Positions 37,713-51,379 of a stretch of 64,000 nucleotides of DNA are shown here, one piece after another. This DNA is from Acanthaster planci (lineage: Eukaryota > Echinodermata > Asteroidea > Valvatida > Acanthasteridae): assembly GCF_001949145.1 (NCBI RefSeq), contig NW_019091380.1, forward strand, positions 2,535,681 to 2,599,680. The letters are read 5' to 3'. The notes under the pieces are model-generated. The model had not been told where the DNA came from. It ran no database searches and was given only the letters and a program-made list of their open reading frames with translations. The position numbers and the translations under genes were made by a program. The stretch's first letter is position 1. Each line of letters begins with the position of its first letter.

Positions 37713-40700
37713 CTCATTCTGTTGAATGACCGGGGGCTAGTGAAGGAACGCGCAAGCAGCCCACGGAGTCGAAGATGATGCAAGGCCATCTGCACTTCCC
37801 AGCCCTGTTCGGACGCTGGGTGACGTGCGAAGACTTCACTGTGAAACTGAGTGCAAACGAACGGAGAACGCGCGCGTTTTGTTTCACGCGCTGGTTCTCG
37901 CCCTAATGCCTTTTACACACAGAATTGTGCCTGTGGCGTAGTCACTTCGGTATTTTATTTTGAGCCTCATTGTGTGTTGTGGCCTATCAAAATTATCTGT
38001 GCGAATCCCCTACATTCATGGAGTGAATTTTCAATGAGAATTGTGCATTCCTGATTACAGTTATATCAGAGATCATGCATTGCTAGCGTCTCCATGGTGT
38101 CTCAGAGCCTCTTTTAGTTATTTTAATTTAGTTACAACGAATACACAAAAGTTTACTCGAACCTATCCCAGTGATACAAAGCTCTTGCCCTCTGAGGACA
38201 CGTTGACGCATAACCCTCATGACGGGCAAACACCTATCGAATTGTTCCATTTCAGCTCTTACAATAAAACAATAGAAAGCACAACAAAACAGCCCATTAG
38301 AAACTCAATCCACTGAAACTAGATTTGTCCAGGAAATCCCCACTAAAATGAATTCAATTTCGATGCATCAAGAAGTGTTCATGCACAATGGAGGAAGTCA
38401 ATGGGACGTATGAATAAAAGGTAGCATTTGCTTTTTATGCCATTTTTGAAGCATTTACTTGTGTTTGTATGAATAATAATGAAGCAAACGCTTTTACTTT
38501 AGTGCAATAACTAAAAGTAAAAGTATTTACTTTTTACTCTTTAAGCTTGTGCTCGACAAAAAGCAGTTGCTTCATTTTGTACGAATAAAAATGAGTAAGT
38601 TCTACGGAATTGGAGTTTTTACTTGACATTTTTCAAGACTGGGTCAGGGCAAGCTTGAAAACGAGGAGCATTTACTAATGTTCAAAATGGCAGCGTTCAT
38701 GAATGTCATTCGAAAGGAAAATCTGTATGCCTTAAGGAGGGTATCTCAAAAAACCAGATGCAAGCAGTTGTGCCGATTTGAGAGTGGCAGAGCAATTTTC
38801 TTCATCACGTTTTCGCGATCAAAATTACTGCCCTCGTACTTATTTGCCATGCTGAGGTCTCAAGATAGAGAAGATCACCTTTCATTTAAAAAATGGAAGA
38901 ATACAAAGGTGGCAGTTGAATAAACGACAAGCTTATTTCATTTAATGCAAGAGGACGTTGAACTGCTTGAAGGAAAACTATGCTGTCAAGGAAGTTCAAT
39001 CCGGAGATAAATCAAGAGATGGGGGACATATCTCTCATCCTCCCCCCCCCGCCCATCTCCGCCTATGTCGTTAATCAGAATTGCAGTTTCAACAAAAATG
39101 GAACGAACTGTACGACAAAGATATTGAGAAAGGAACTGTTAAAAGTACACCTGGTTGATGAAGTGCAATTCTCCTACGCTTAATCTGCAGCGTGAAAACA
39201 CTTAACCAGCACATAGGCCTATAGTGATCATGAGTTCAAGGTGTTAACCTGAATGTGAAGTTGTCATTGCACATTATGTAAAGAAAAAAAACCAACGCGC
39301 TGACTTTTAAACGAGGTACAAATACAACAAAATTGTGGTAAAATAATGTATCGCAAGAATAGATAACACATCATTCAATCTTTGATGTCTTATTTAAATG
39401 GATGTACAGGAAAAAAGAAAATCATATGATGGACGATTTTAAAAAAATTCTACAATCTACAAGAATTAAACGTTGCAAATAATGACATACTAAACAAGAC
39501 AGTTATCTGTTTATAGGAATACGTGTTGAAGAAAGGCTGTTTAAAAAATGTTGGAAATTGAAACGCTGAAATTGGTATTGAATTTTGCGGTTTTAATCAA
39601 AAGTCTAAATTTCAGATCCTTAAAATTTCCATTGGGGACACTCAAGCTATTAGTCTGTAATCATAGTGAGTTATAAACTCAAATGAATGCTCTGGATGGT
39701 TGGGTAAAGAGTCAAGGTCACTATTCGATGAGAATACGCAAACAAAATACATAATAATAAGACACGACAAACCGTTGTCTGATAGTTAAATGAAGTACGA
39801 ATCTTCACATGGAAAAATCTATCGCGGAAAAACCTGAAGTGTCCTGTGCTGAGAAGAAAATTATTACAACTTAAGCGGGTGCCCTAATTTGAAAAAAGGC
39901 CTCTAAAAATGAAAGACGTTGGTTTTTATTTGTAGAGCTCCCTGCGATAAAAACCACTGAAGATATGTAGACCCTACCATGAGTTAAAAATGAATACAAA
40001 AATAAACTTCAGTCCATTTGCGAAACCAATATTTTTTGAAAAACCTAGATTTTCACATCGATGAAATGTATAACCTGATATGCAATCTAAAAAAATTAGT
40101 AAAATGTAGTTACTCTTCCCTTCTGTTGAAGGAAAATTTGAGTCTAAGGTAGGTTGGTAGGTTGGGAGTATGAACCCAACCAACAACCCACCCACCGGAA
40201 AAGATTTTATTTTCCTGATATATTTGCCACAAAAGAAAGCCTGCTCACGTGCATATTGGAGAATCAGGGTTACAGTGTGCCAGCATTTGACATACATGTA
40301 AGCCTACTACTGATGAGGTCTCTTGCAATACATGCACTGTGCATCATTTCCCTCAATCAAGACCCTGACAAGAGTTTTCATGCCCTTTCTCGTGAACTGG
40401 ATGGCCACCCACATAAGATCAAGCCTCCGCTGAGTATGAAGTATTTTGATCATTGACTCAATAAAATGAATTATGTAATGTAAGAAACACAAAACAGTTA
40501 ACGTACAAATTTATAGGGATTCAGCATTTTGTACACTAGGGTAAAAATCTGCAATCTTCCGAAGGCCACATCACTAACATTCAATCAATGTATGGAGCAC
40601 AATATATAAGAGGATATCTTTGACATGTCTTTTAAAGTACAGAAAGATCGACCCTGTCTGGTTTGTGCACGACAGCACACTTCGGCTCTAATAGGTGCTA

Positions 40701-41194
40701 TGGGTTGCCAACATCTGCACATATGTCTTGAACCAGCACGAGTCTTACGTTTTGTACACATTTTTACACTTTAACAACCTGCACATATTATGCCATATAG
40801 GAGAATGCTTGAGGCACAATTAAATATTTCGGTACAAATAGCAGTTTTGTGTCTCACCTGATCACTTTTCTGTTTCTGAAGAACTTTTTTCTTTCTTTTC
40901 TTAATTTTTTATTATGTGCGAAAGTCCTGTAGTGTAGTGCCTACCTGTATACATTTTCAAAAATTATGTTTGTTTTTTTCAAAATTGGTTTTTATGAAGT
41001 ATATTTTTCCAAGTTTCTCTTTCATGAAATATATTTTGCAGCTTCGTTATTATGAAACGTTGTTTCTATTTTTGTAAACAAATCGTTTTACAGGATATAT
41101 TTGCCAAGTTTGAACTTCGGAGATTCTTATTTTAGTTCGTAATTGTGATCTTTTTTATCTCGTAAAAAGAAGTTTGGAAAGTATATCTCCTAAA
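37713..41194. other. intergenic
   Basis: AT-rich, no supported gene. A GC-richer patch at 37770-37835 (GCAAGGCCATC...CCCTGTTCG..CGCTGGG) recurs near 55755-55812 and is another dispersed repeat fragment. Confidence 0.4.
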
Positions 41195-41265
41195 AACGGA
41201 TTTCGAAAAAATATACTTCACTTTTTGAAAATATACCAGTATACCTGATGGCACTGCAGGGCTTT
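41195..41265 (+). repeat. short dispersed repeat (partner at 37645)
   Basis: Same order of motifs as at 37645-37712: TTTCGAAAAAATATACTTCAC followed downstream by GATGGCACTGCAGGGCTT. Confidence 0.55.
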
Positions 41266-42418
41266 TGTAACTGTAAAATCCAAGTCCTGTGTGGCGTCAC
41301 TTGAATCATAGAGGAAGGACACCGAAGGAGTTGCAACTCTGGCACTTCAAAGTGTTCAACGATTGTCGCCGCCGAGTCAGACGAATAATAGAAAACATTC
41401 AAAAATGCCCGATTACTGCCTGCAGATAAGACGGACAAGCAGATCCAGTAATATCTTAGCAATACTTGTAGTGTTTTGATTGCACGTAAATACAAATTAT
41501 TGCTTTGACCAGGAAATACAGAGAGAAAAATCCCTGATATTAGACCTACTTTGGCCATCGTGAATAAACTTTCCAATGTTGATGCACTGTTCCATAATCC
41601 ATGCATTTTGTAATTTTACTCTCCTCCCTCCAATACATCAGTTTTCAAAGACTTGGTATGAATTTGGCTAAGACTGGCCAACAAAATGTTGACTACTGTT
41701 GGAAAGCTAAGTTCATAAGGAACATAATGCGCTGTTTGATTACAGGGAGTGATCATGAAATCTCGCAAAATACACTTTTCTGCAAATTCCATAATAAAAA
41801 TTATTCAAACAAATCACAAAATATTGTAAACAACGTGGCTAGTTATTCCCAAAATAACTCCGGAAGAAAGAGTTCATTAAGGGCAATGACTGCACATGTT
41901 CATTTAGGGCGTAATGCGAACAACTGCGCAAGCACTAGATTTGATGTTGTTATGAGATCATACCAAACACCAACAAAGACATGAATATTCAGTTTCCTAT
42001 ACCTCAGTACACAAAGTTTTAAGGATGCAGATTACCAGCGAAAATTGCGGCGGTGATCATAGGGTACAAAGGGGTCTTGTGGTTGTGAAACAGATGGTGC
42101 GTAGCAAGCATTCGCTGCGCTCTAGCTATGGGCATACCGGGCATGCCAATAACGGTAATTGGCCAGATGTTATAGCCCGGGCAGTCAAACTCCAGTATCC
42201 TTCCTCTATGCTTGAGCATACGTAGCTAGGCATGGTAGCTAGGAAATGGAACAGAGGGATACCCCCTAAACAAGTCCAATCCTATACACGCTCCAGCCTA
42301 TTGTTAATTAACACATCCCTCTAGATGTCGGAAAAGAATTCCTGAGATACCAGTATAACAATGACCAACACAAAAGCGGGGGTGCTCTCTGTCCCATAGT
42401 TTGAATCAAACGGAGCTA
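41266..42418. other. intergenic
   Basis: An open frame of 127 codons on the plus strand (41601-41984) starts at ATG but has no recognisable domain and AT-driven composition, so I do not call it. The remainder is the 3' flank of NLR copy 3. Confidence 0.4.
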
Positions 42419-42506
42419 TTACACCCACAGTCGGAGAAATGTGGTTTCTGCTTCTTTGCATGCAGTCTGAACATCAGGATCCGATGGCAAACAGGGGCGG
42501 GAAAAC
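42419..42506 (-). CDS. NLR copy 3, tail exon (28 residues)
   Basis: Acceptor TTCCCTGAAG; the first G completes the split AGG codon. The 28 residues run from FSRPCLPSDPDV to FLRLWV, then TAA. It is intact despite the nonsense codon upstream in this gene. Confidence 0.78.
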
Positions 42507-42879
42507 CTTCAGGGAAAAAAACAAAAATGCGGTATAACGCTGCGAGTTATTACCCGTGCAGTACTAACATTCGTTTCCCAAGTGGGCAGTCACTTTGACA
42601 AGTAAAATACAATGGGTAGAATTTATCATTGCCATCTTTGGAAATTTTACTTTTCCTCAATAATGTCGGCTATTTGATAGCTTGGTGCGGCGATGCCTTG
42701 ACGGGAAAGTAACTTTTTGTCCTATATGGGGCCAGAGAATATCTAAACGCCTCACAGAAATTTAAATTACACGAATATGCCTGTGTTATTCCCAGTTTTC
42801 CCACGAGAGAGACACTTTTCATTCAAAAGCTACCATTGGTAAATAAATTCTTTACCTCTTAAAAAAAATGAACACCCAC

Positions 42880-45757
42880 CTGAATGTCTTGAGAGGGGAG
42901 TGTTCCCGACAACCGTTGAGCATTCCAATGAAGGCCCTTGGTTCCATCTTCGTGTAGAGGATGCTTAGAAAGCTCAGATGTTGCAGCTTGTGGATTTCAC
43001 TCGTAAATGCCTCCACGGTATGCGCAGTGCAAGATGAGTCTTCTTCAGAGATGGTTGTCGGGATGCCCGATATTCTCAGGTCAACCAGCTGAGGTAGGCT
43101 TGATAACGCCGAGGTACAATACTGAATTACCTTGACTGGGATTGGAGAGTGCACAAGATTGAGATGAGTCAAACCATCGGCCGATCGGATGGATCTCTGG
43201 AGGTTGTCGAGCCCAACTTCGCTAACCTTGTACAGCGAAAGTCTTAATTCCTTCCAGTTTTGCCAGCATTTCATATTGTCACAAATAGCTTGAATAGCAT
43301 CATCGTCAGTGTTCTCATTCCGCCGCAGATCTAGTTTCTGGAGGTAAGGGTACTGATCAAGAAGTTTCTGAATGAATGCAACCATCGCTCCGGACGGCAA
43401 CTCTAGTTTGTCTAAAACAACACTTTGGAGCTGCGGAATCTTCGGCAGGTTTTCAGCAAACCCTTCTCCCAACTCATTTCCGGAAACCTTCAGTTCTTTC
43501 AGGATTGGTGTCGCCTTCAGAGCGGTCGCAAGGTGGGCTGTTTGTTCGAATGTGAGACCGTTCAAACTTAGTGTCAGCCTCATCATCTTGGAGAATTCGC
43601 CGTCTTCAATCATCTTGAGCAAGTCGCCCCAGTCCTCTCGTTTTGCAGTCACTCCGTTCAAGGTCAGTTCGTCCAGCGAAGACTCCTTCAAGCCAGATAG
43701 GACAAACCTGAAACTGAACTCGTTTACTTGATGTTTACTCAACTCCTGCCATATGGGAGCTACTGCGACAAAGTCCAGGTCTGGACGATCGTCGAGGTAT
43801 CTTGGAATATTCTGCCCGCTTGTCTGTAGCTGACTCCGGATGCTCGAGATGTTAATTTCATTCTTCAAACTGTCTCTCATGAAGTTGCTGATTTCTTCCT
43901 CGGTACCAGGATAACAATTCAGAAATTCTCGAAACTGTCTACCAATGTCCAACTTGATGCAGATCAATTGAAGCCTCTTGACAGACAGACACTGCATTCC
44001 TTCGGGTGGATAGTATTCCTCGCTTGTATCTTGGCGGGATGTGTTTGGGCGACTATGGCCAAAAAGATAGCCAAGAGCTTTAGCCACATAGGTAGACATA
44101 CCAACCAAACGAACGCAACTGCTGTCACCAAAGAGAGAGTTAAACAGATGGTTGAAATGACCTTCACTCTTGCTCTCGAAGTTCAGCTGGAGGCACGTTT
44201 CGATTAGACGTTGTATTTTCTGACAATGCTTGAAGTGCAGCTTCCCGCTCAAGTACAGTGAGATGTTTTGGCCTTGCGTGTCCCTGAGTAAACCAATCAC
44301 ATGTGGCAAAATGCGCCGAGCAGCCTCAATGCTAGAAGCACTTGCAAAGACTAGAATGTTAGTGTAGTCCAAAACACGCAGGTCGGTGTTGACCTTTTGA
44401 AGATAATTTGTGAACGAGTCTTCGTTGCCACCTTCCAGCAAATGTGCCAGATACTTCCCTGCACATTTTTCTTGAATGCTCTTTAGGATGAAAGAAATGT
44501 CTCGCTTGGTTGAAGGTTTGTGACCTTTTATTTGGAGTTCTTGGTAAGTCTGTGGTCGAATGCTCGAATCAGCGTCCCTTGAAAGAAACCCAATCCGTAA
44601 ACCTTGCTCCAAGACTTTTACTTGATTGGAGCAACGGTAAAAGTCTTCTTCGGAGAAGATCAGCTCCTCTGCGACCCCGCCAAGAAAGCCCTCCAGTCCG
44701 ACCTTCCCCAGCTCAAGAACCAATTCCTCTGGTTCGAATACCTCTGATACGGTATCTCCTGACGAAGACCTCTTCTTGGCCGTTTTACTGTTTTCGTGTA
44801 TGAATACACATTCAATGAGGGTATCGAACAATTTGCTGATGGTGGTCAATTCGTCAAATTTCTTCCCTCTAGTTAACTTAGTCAACTGACACAATGCGGT
44901 CAGCATGAGTGGAATGGAAGCGAACTCTTCCTTCAAATGATTATCTTTGAGGTACGCCAGCAACTTGTCTCCCAGTGGTTTGTTCTTACCCCTAAAAATT
45001 TTGTGGACATAGTCATCAATGTCTTTAGAGGTGATACCTGTTATTTCCAGATGCCGGTAGCTCTCATAGTCGTCCTTGAAATCATCCACACGTCCTGGCC
45101 GAGTGGTAACAACAACACGACATTCAGTCAGCCATTCACCTCGGAGCATTTTCACGATGTTACCACAATCTTCTTGGTCAAGACCTTTTCCCTTGAATTC
45201 ATCATATCCATCCAAGAGGATGACCACTTCGTCGGGATAGTCTTCACAATACTACTCAATTGCAGCTGGGGTGATGCGACGCTCATTTGGAAGCATCTGA
45301 TCTAGTACCGCTGGACCAAGATCGCTGTGTTGATCCAGCTTGCGCATGGGCAGAAAGAGTACGACGTCGTAGTTGCGCAGCAACGCTTCAGGCTTACCAG
45401 TGCTCCAATCGTAGGCGTACTTGGTCAATAAGGTTGTTTTCCCACTTCCAGTCCGACCCCTTATCAGTACACGCTTGCCACAGTAGTCAATGAGTTCGTC
45501 AGCTTCATAGTTAATGTCCCTGAAGATGGCATTGTACGACTTGAGGGGAACTCTAATGGGGAAATACGCGTCCATAATGCTGATGAGGAGTTGGACATTG
45601 GTGAAAACATTATCGATAAGAATGCATCCGGTGGTGATCCATGGAACAAGGGGGACCTTGCTCAACTTCAAGCTGACAAAGTTCTTTAGTGTTTTGATGA
45701 AATATTGCTTGTCGAACTCTACATTCTTAGCAGCGCTTCTAAGAGATGTCCGCTGAC
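42880..45757 (-). pseudogene. NLR copy 3, NACHT-LRR exon with one in-frame amber stop
   Basis: The same exon as in copies 1 and 2: Walker A GRTGSGKTT, Walker B VVILLDGYDEF, sensor VVVTTRPGR, middle domain and LRRs, with phase-1 acceptor (TTCAAATATAG) and phase-2 donor (TTCAG|GTGGGT). At 45252-45254 the codon after ITPAAIE is TAG, where copies 1 and 2 have CAG (Q in EQYCEDHPEEV). The frame is otherwise open for 791 codons downstream, with no frameshift. The stop falls between Walker A and Walker B, so a terminated product would lack a working ATPase and all LRRs. It could be a young pseudogene, a segregating null allele or a sequencing error. It is more diverged from copies 1 and 2 than they are from each other. 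Confidence 0.85.
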
Positions 45758-46160
45758 CTATATTTGAAAACGAAGTGGAAAGATTCACCGACCAATGAAT
45801 TAAAACCAAAACCTAAGACTGGTGCATATATGGCACAAAACCGAACAGGAACACAAAATTTAAGATCAATTATTCGTGCTGTGAATTCACAAAATTGAAA
45901 CAAACTGAACTCAAGTGAGCTATGCAGCAAAATTTTTGAGGTCAGATTTACTTCACTTTCGAGTTCACCCAAAACTTGAACCAGCCTTCGGATTTATGAC
46001 AATGGTGTATTGATGATTAATGCGCCCACTTGACTGCATGAAGTAAATAAGAAATTACAGTTATTCATCTTATAATGTTTGTGCATGTGTAGATAACTAC
46101 CTAATCTTTTTGCTTCTGACTTGTACGGTCTATATGTCGTTTTGCATATAATTTACATAC

Positions 46161-46464
46161 CTGTGATGTTGTTAACGAAAGGCATCAGATCTCGTCTTCC
46201 TGCTTCCTTAACTGCTTCACGCAGTAGCTCCTCACGCTCAGACGGGACTGTTTTGTTCTTCCACTGCAGCAGCATTTGGTACGCCCTCTCATGAGCATCC
46301 GTGGGATTATTCATTTGCAGATACTGTAGTGTCGCTTCGCTAAAGCCGATGTACCGACCAATCGTCTTCCAGCTCACTCCAAGCTCACCTGCCAGCCGCC
46401 ACAGGATGTCGTCTGAGTCATGACTTTGACTTCTCGTGGCCTGCTTCCCGCCAACTTCAGCCAT
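46161..46464 (-). CDS. NLR copy 3, Death-domain exon
   Basis: Starts MAEVGGKQ; the Death domain has LWRLAGELG, SWKTIGRYIGF, AHERAYQMLLQWKN and LREAVKEAGRRDLMPFV. The donor ACA G|GTATGT is phase 1, joining the NACHT exon after a 403-base intron. The acceptor TTCTTACAG sits 9 bases before the ATG. A protein stopped at the downstream amber would still contain this domain. Confidence 0.87.
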
Positions 46465-49400
46465 TTTACTCTGTAAGAATGGAATTGATAAGCTCGATTA
46501 CTTAATTAGGGCTGACCTAACTAACGTTTGCAACGGAGCTTGATGTGTATTATACTTGGTCGTACTACATTCCACCCTCCCCCAAAAAAGTTTCGAAACG
46601 TGATTTATCAATGACGGGAAATTGAAAACTTTGAAATTTGTATCGCAGGTAAGGAACAAAGAAATGGAGAACTGGGGGCTGACGAAGGAATTGGAACAAC
46701 AAGGGTGACAAAGATCCGGCTATCTGCTTTAAATTCCTATATCTTTAAGTACAGGCACGAAGTTATGTTGAGTTTTCGGAGAGAAAAACACCCACAGACA
46801 AAACGCTCTGCTCTCCAAATCGTATTAAGAACTACATGTGCATCGGAGGGCGCCCAGTAACAATGAAACTATGTGTAATTTTACCTCTTGGCATGGAAAT
46901 TTTACACACTCATTTTTTGATTTTCTTCTCAATTTTTCGATTGTAAAACGGGTTTCATTACACAATAAATCTTGATGAATCTATGCAGAGCAATGTGGTA
47001 TTAACTTTTTAACCTTTTTTCCTGCATCTCCTGCAGGTGCCACGATAGGCCAAGTGACACTCTGTTGCTCGGAAATGTTATTAAGAGATTGTAGCATCCT
47101 TACAGAAATATGATACACATCAGCTTTTCACTGGCGTAAAACCATTATAGTGGCAACAGAACAGGTAATATGCTTGACTAGTAAGTGGTACTAGTTATCG
47201 CAAATAATAATATTATTTATTACAATTGAAACACAGGCATTAGCTTTATGTAGGGTAGCCTTTGAAGTCTCATTAACTTGTGTACATTAGTTTGGAACGT
47301 CTAAATTACACGGAGCATTCAGTCTTGTGCATTACAAGATTAAATAAACATGATTAAATATAAATACTTAAATATAAATGATGACAAGCGTATTCATTAA
47401 CAAACAGCTTAGCGTAGTGAGGGAGTTCACTATTTTGCATGACACCATAATGATGTCTGTTTTGACATTCCTAGTGCTTTGTAGCACCATAGTACTGTGT
47501 GTTGCAAGTTCAAAGGAATTCCCCGGTATGAGAAATCCTAATCACTAATTTGCATGTGACTTGGCCGGATTACGGTGAATTTCATTCATTGACCTCAATG
47601 TAGTACCAATGAAAAGAAACCTCATAAGAAGACTTTCCGCATCGAACTTTTGTCTCTATTCCAGGATAACTGAGGATCGTAAAGGTTGTTTTTCTTGGTG
47701 AACATGGGTTGCCGCCCCGGTAAGGGATCATGTTTACCGCGCATTGATATTTCCTAACTTCAAAAGTTTAAGGAACTAGTGAGGCCTACGTGACATGACG
47801 CTTGCACGCGTGACAGCAGAACAACAGGTTCGATCTCAGACCGAGGGCATAGCGATAAGAGTATGCTGTACCGCTGCCTGTACTTTTACCTCTTAACCTT
47901 TTACACCCTCTTAAAAACGCCCACTCCAAGTCTTCAAGGGTGATTGTGCCTAAGCCCTCATCTATCACGATATCTACCACATAGTGTGACGCTTCCGTAT
48001 ACCCAATGCTGAGGTAAGCGAAGAGTCTGTTGTGCTGCATTCATTTTTTTTTTTGAGTATTTTTTTATCTAACTTTTGCCCGTGTAATTAATTAGGTCAT
48101 ACAATACTGCTAACGAGTTTTGGTTTCTTTATTGCAGGGTGATTAAAGTCAAGGTCTAAGCCATTCTTAATCTCCTTATTAGTCTTAGAATTCTATAGTC
48201 GGCTATTCTATTGTTAGCTACCTGTTGGCTGTATAATCGAGCATCAGAGAGAATCTCAAATGAGTTGATCTCAACCTAATTCCCTTAGGAGGACGGGCCC
48301 TCTCCCCGTTACTCCCAGGAGTGGGAAGTATGGCTGAGGCCGGGTAGTTCGATATGTTCTTGGCACTGAAAATGAAATATACATGTGTACATAGCCAGGA
48401 AACTTCACATAAGTAGAATCCAAAGGTCAAACACGATCAGTCATAGGCGCAGCAACAAATTACCGCATGATTATATCTGTGGCAAGTGAAAATACGTCAC
48501 CCGCACCAGTAACACATGGTTCTTTAATAATTTCATTGAAACTGTCTTCAATCCTTTTTCTTGTCTTTTAATTATGCTTTTTTGGACGAAAAAGGGGGCG
48601 TGTTCCCCCTGACATCCCCCCCACACTTTTTAACGAGGGAGATGGGATACTGAATCCCCCCCCGCCTGACTTTTTCGTGGTGAGAAAACGATTAAGCGGA
48701 TTGTGAGGAATTTTCGGACTTCCCAACAACCAAAGGCTATTCAGTATCTCTCAGAGAGGGAGAACAGTGAAAAAAAACATAAATTTGCCATTCTGGTGTG
48801 AGATTCTACATGCATGTAACTATCATACCTATATGTAGTGTCATAGTGTCAGCACCCCTCAATTTCCTCTCCCCCATCCTCCCAATCTCGGGCACAAATT
48901 TGGGAGCAAGGCAACGGGGTGACATGTATAACGGTGTGCCCGAGGGTTGATGGAGAGAGGGGGCGTTGTACTGGACAAAGGGGGCGATAGCACAGAATAT
49001 ATATTAAGAGGACTAAAGAGGTAGGACTAGGTTGTGCCTTAGAGGTTCCGATGAATTCTGATGTCACAATAGTGAACTAGCCAAGAGGTTAGTTTACAAT
49101 TTAAAAGTGCATAAACTGCTACAGCTGTGATGCTAAATTCAAATCCCTCAGTATCTAAGAAGACCGGTGGTCTAGTTAGTCTCGTACCGTAGGTGGGGAT
49201 TTAAACTTCACAGTGCCGTTTATTAGATGATTATGTCGTGATAGTTTATATCAAGGGGGCTGGTGTGCTTTTATTAATTACCAAAGAACAACAGTGAATT
49301 TATAAATCCCACATGGGTAATTTTATTAAGCTTCAATGCCGACCATAATGGCCGTCGTGTTTCAGTTGTAAGAAATTTATCCGAAATTTTTCCTTTTAAA

Positions 49401-51379
49401 TTCTCTAGGAGGACAAGTGTCAAACTCTCAGTGGCTATAAAAAAATGTTGAAAAAAAACACACTTTGAACTTTCAGTTTGGGGCAAAGCTTCACGTACAC
49501 GGATACAACGCGTGCCTATACGGTTGTAGTTCCAGCAAGCCTAACGGCAACATGCCAAGTGCTGTACACGCATGTCCAGAGGTGGAAGGCGGCCACCATA
49601 AATTGTACAACTTCAACCATGCAAGTATAGACACATCAGATTTCCTCATATCGGTAATGCTTCCCTTCCAAATGCACCTACCTGATCAACAGGGCCTACG
49701 TCTGATGACGTGCCAACGTTAGCCTCATAATGTTTGGAAACATTCCAAGAAGGAGTACCAGTAATAGAATGTACACAAAACTGTTGCCGCCATCGAGGCT
49801 ACTTGCAGAGAGGCGCTGCCCGTAGATATATGGGCAGTCACCAATCGTATAGGTTGTTATTACAGGCTGTATTCATCCGCCGGTCGAACACTTTCACATT
49901 TTCATGGGTTTTGCCCTTTTAGTTATAGTGTCTTCAGATATGAGTCATGAGAGTAATGAGACAAGGTAAGGTCCATTATCCTTTACTAGCTGAGGAATAA
50001 AGTAAGACGAAAACAAAACCAACGCTCTTGACATAAATTATATGGGTCGCACAACAAAGTAGCAAGGTCATTCAATTATTATCAGTCTTAACGTTTTCGT
50101 ATAATTATGCACATTCCCAAAAAATATAATTGTTCGGAATTAACCGCGCGAGAGTTTATTTGAACGACCATATTTCAGATTAACGTGTAAAAATAGCCCA
50201 GTGGAAACCCCTTGAACTAAAAATAGCTCCTTGGAAATCCCCACCATATCATGGACGAGCCTCTCTACTGATGGAAAACAAAAACACTGGAAAAATCCAC
50301 AAAACAAGTTTCGACGGTGTCCTATAATTCAAAGTTAAAACGGACAGTGTGTTGCCCAAGATTTTCACTCCTAGTCGGGATGGATTGGTTTCCTTGTACG
50401 CTGACCAACAAATTTGTCCCCTTGAAGTGCAAAAGTCAGTCAGTTCAAGTTGGCGATTAATTTTTTAGGAGGGCGTTGAAATCAAAGCTGTGTGTTAGAG
50501 GTAAAAGACTTATTAGGTTTCGTGCTGTTCTTGCTTCTGTCAAACGACAGAAGAGTCAAAATTATTTAATCATCATTGGATTAATACGCACGGCGTAAAG
50601 GTCAGAATTAAAATGAAAACGGAAGTCATCGTCGCAAGTTCACAACAATAAATAGTGCGTTTGACTCAACTTGAGGCTTCATGTTAACATAAACATACAC
50701 CTTAGAAATGCTGAAATCGTTATTCATAGCATCATACCCAAGGTCATCACTATCCACTGCCTCCCCAAAAGTTACTTAGCAACGAGGTTACAACCTTGCA
50801 TGCAGCAATAATACGATTGTAGTGTTATTGTATGGCGTGCTGCTCAAAAACATGGGCTTACATTGACATGTATATGTACATATACATTGCGGCCATGAAT
50901 ATAACGTATAGTGACTAGCCTGACATTGTTGCTTTTAAAACTAATTTGCTTGTAGTGGAGAGAAGGCACACTCCTATTATGGTTGGCATGAACAAATTAT
51001 TTAGCCAATCGATGACTATTCTGCCGGGCCAGGAGCACGTTTCTTGAAAGGGGGTTCATATCAATGCTTTTTGCTGAATTCTAAAAACACATTTGGGATT
51101 TCAAGGAACGAAACACTCAACTAACAATTTACATTTTGTCACCAACTCAAGATTGTGCTTTTCCATGAATCCCTCGGCTAGTCAACTAACAGTTACTGTG
51201 ACAGGTTTCATTGAAACTGTCTTCAAATTGGGCTCCAAGACCTTCGTGCTTTGTTCCACTTCTTTCTTCCCTGTTTTGGCCCTTACTCGTCTCTGCGAGC
51301 GTCATGGATTCGACTGTGCCTTCCATTCTGTAATTTCGCAACCCACAATTGTTTGGAAAGTTTACTTGCAGGGTCCATT
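46465..51379. other. intergenic
   Basis: No supported gene. It includes the 5' flank of NLR copy 3, C-rich patches at 48600-48665, and 49640-49740, a segment loosely related to one at 35760. Short open frames lack recognisable domains. Confidence 0.4.

Noticed and set aside
41601-41984. 127-codon plus-strand frame with ATG
   Set aside because: No domain, AT-driven composition rich in Asn, Ser and Lys, no splice or conservation evidence.
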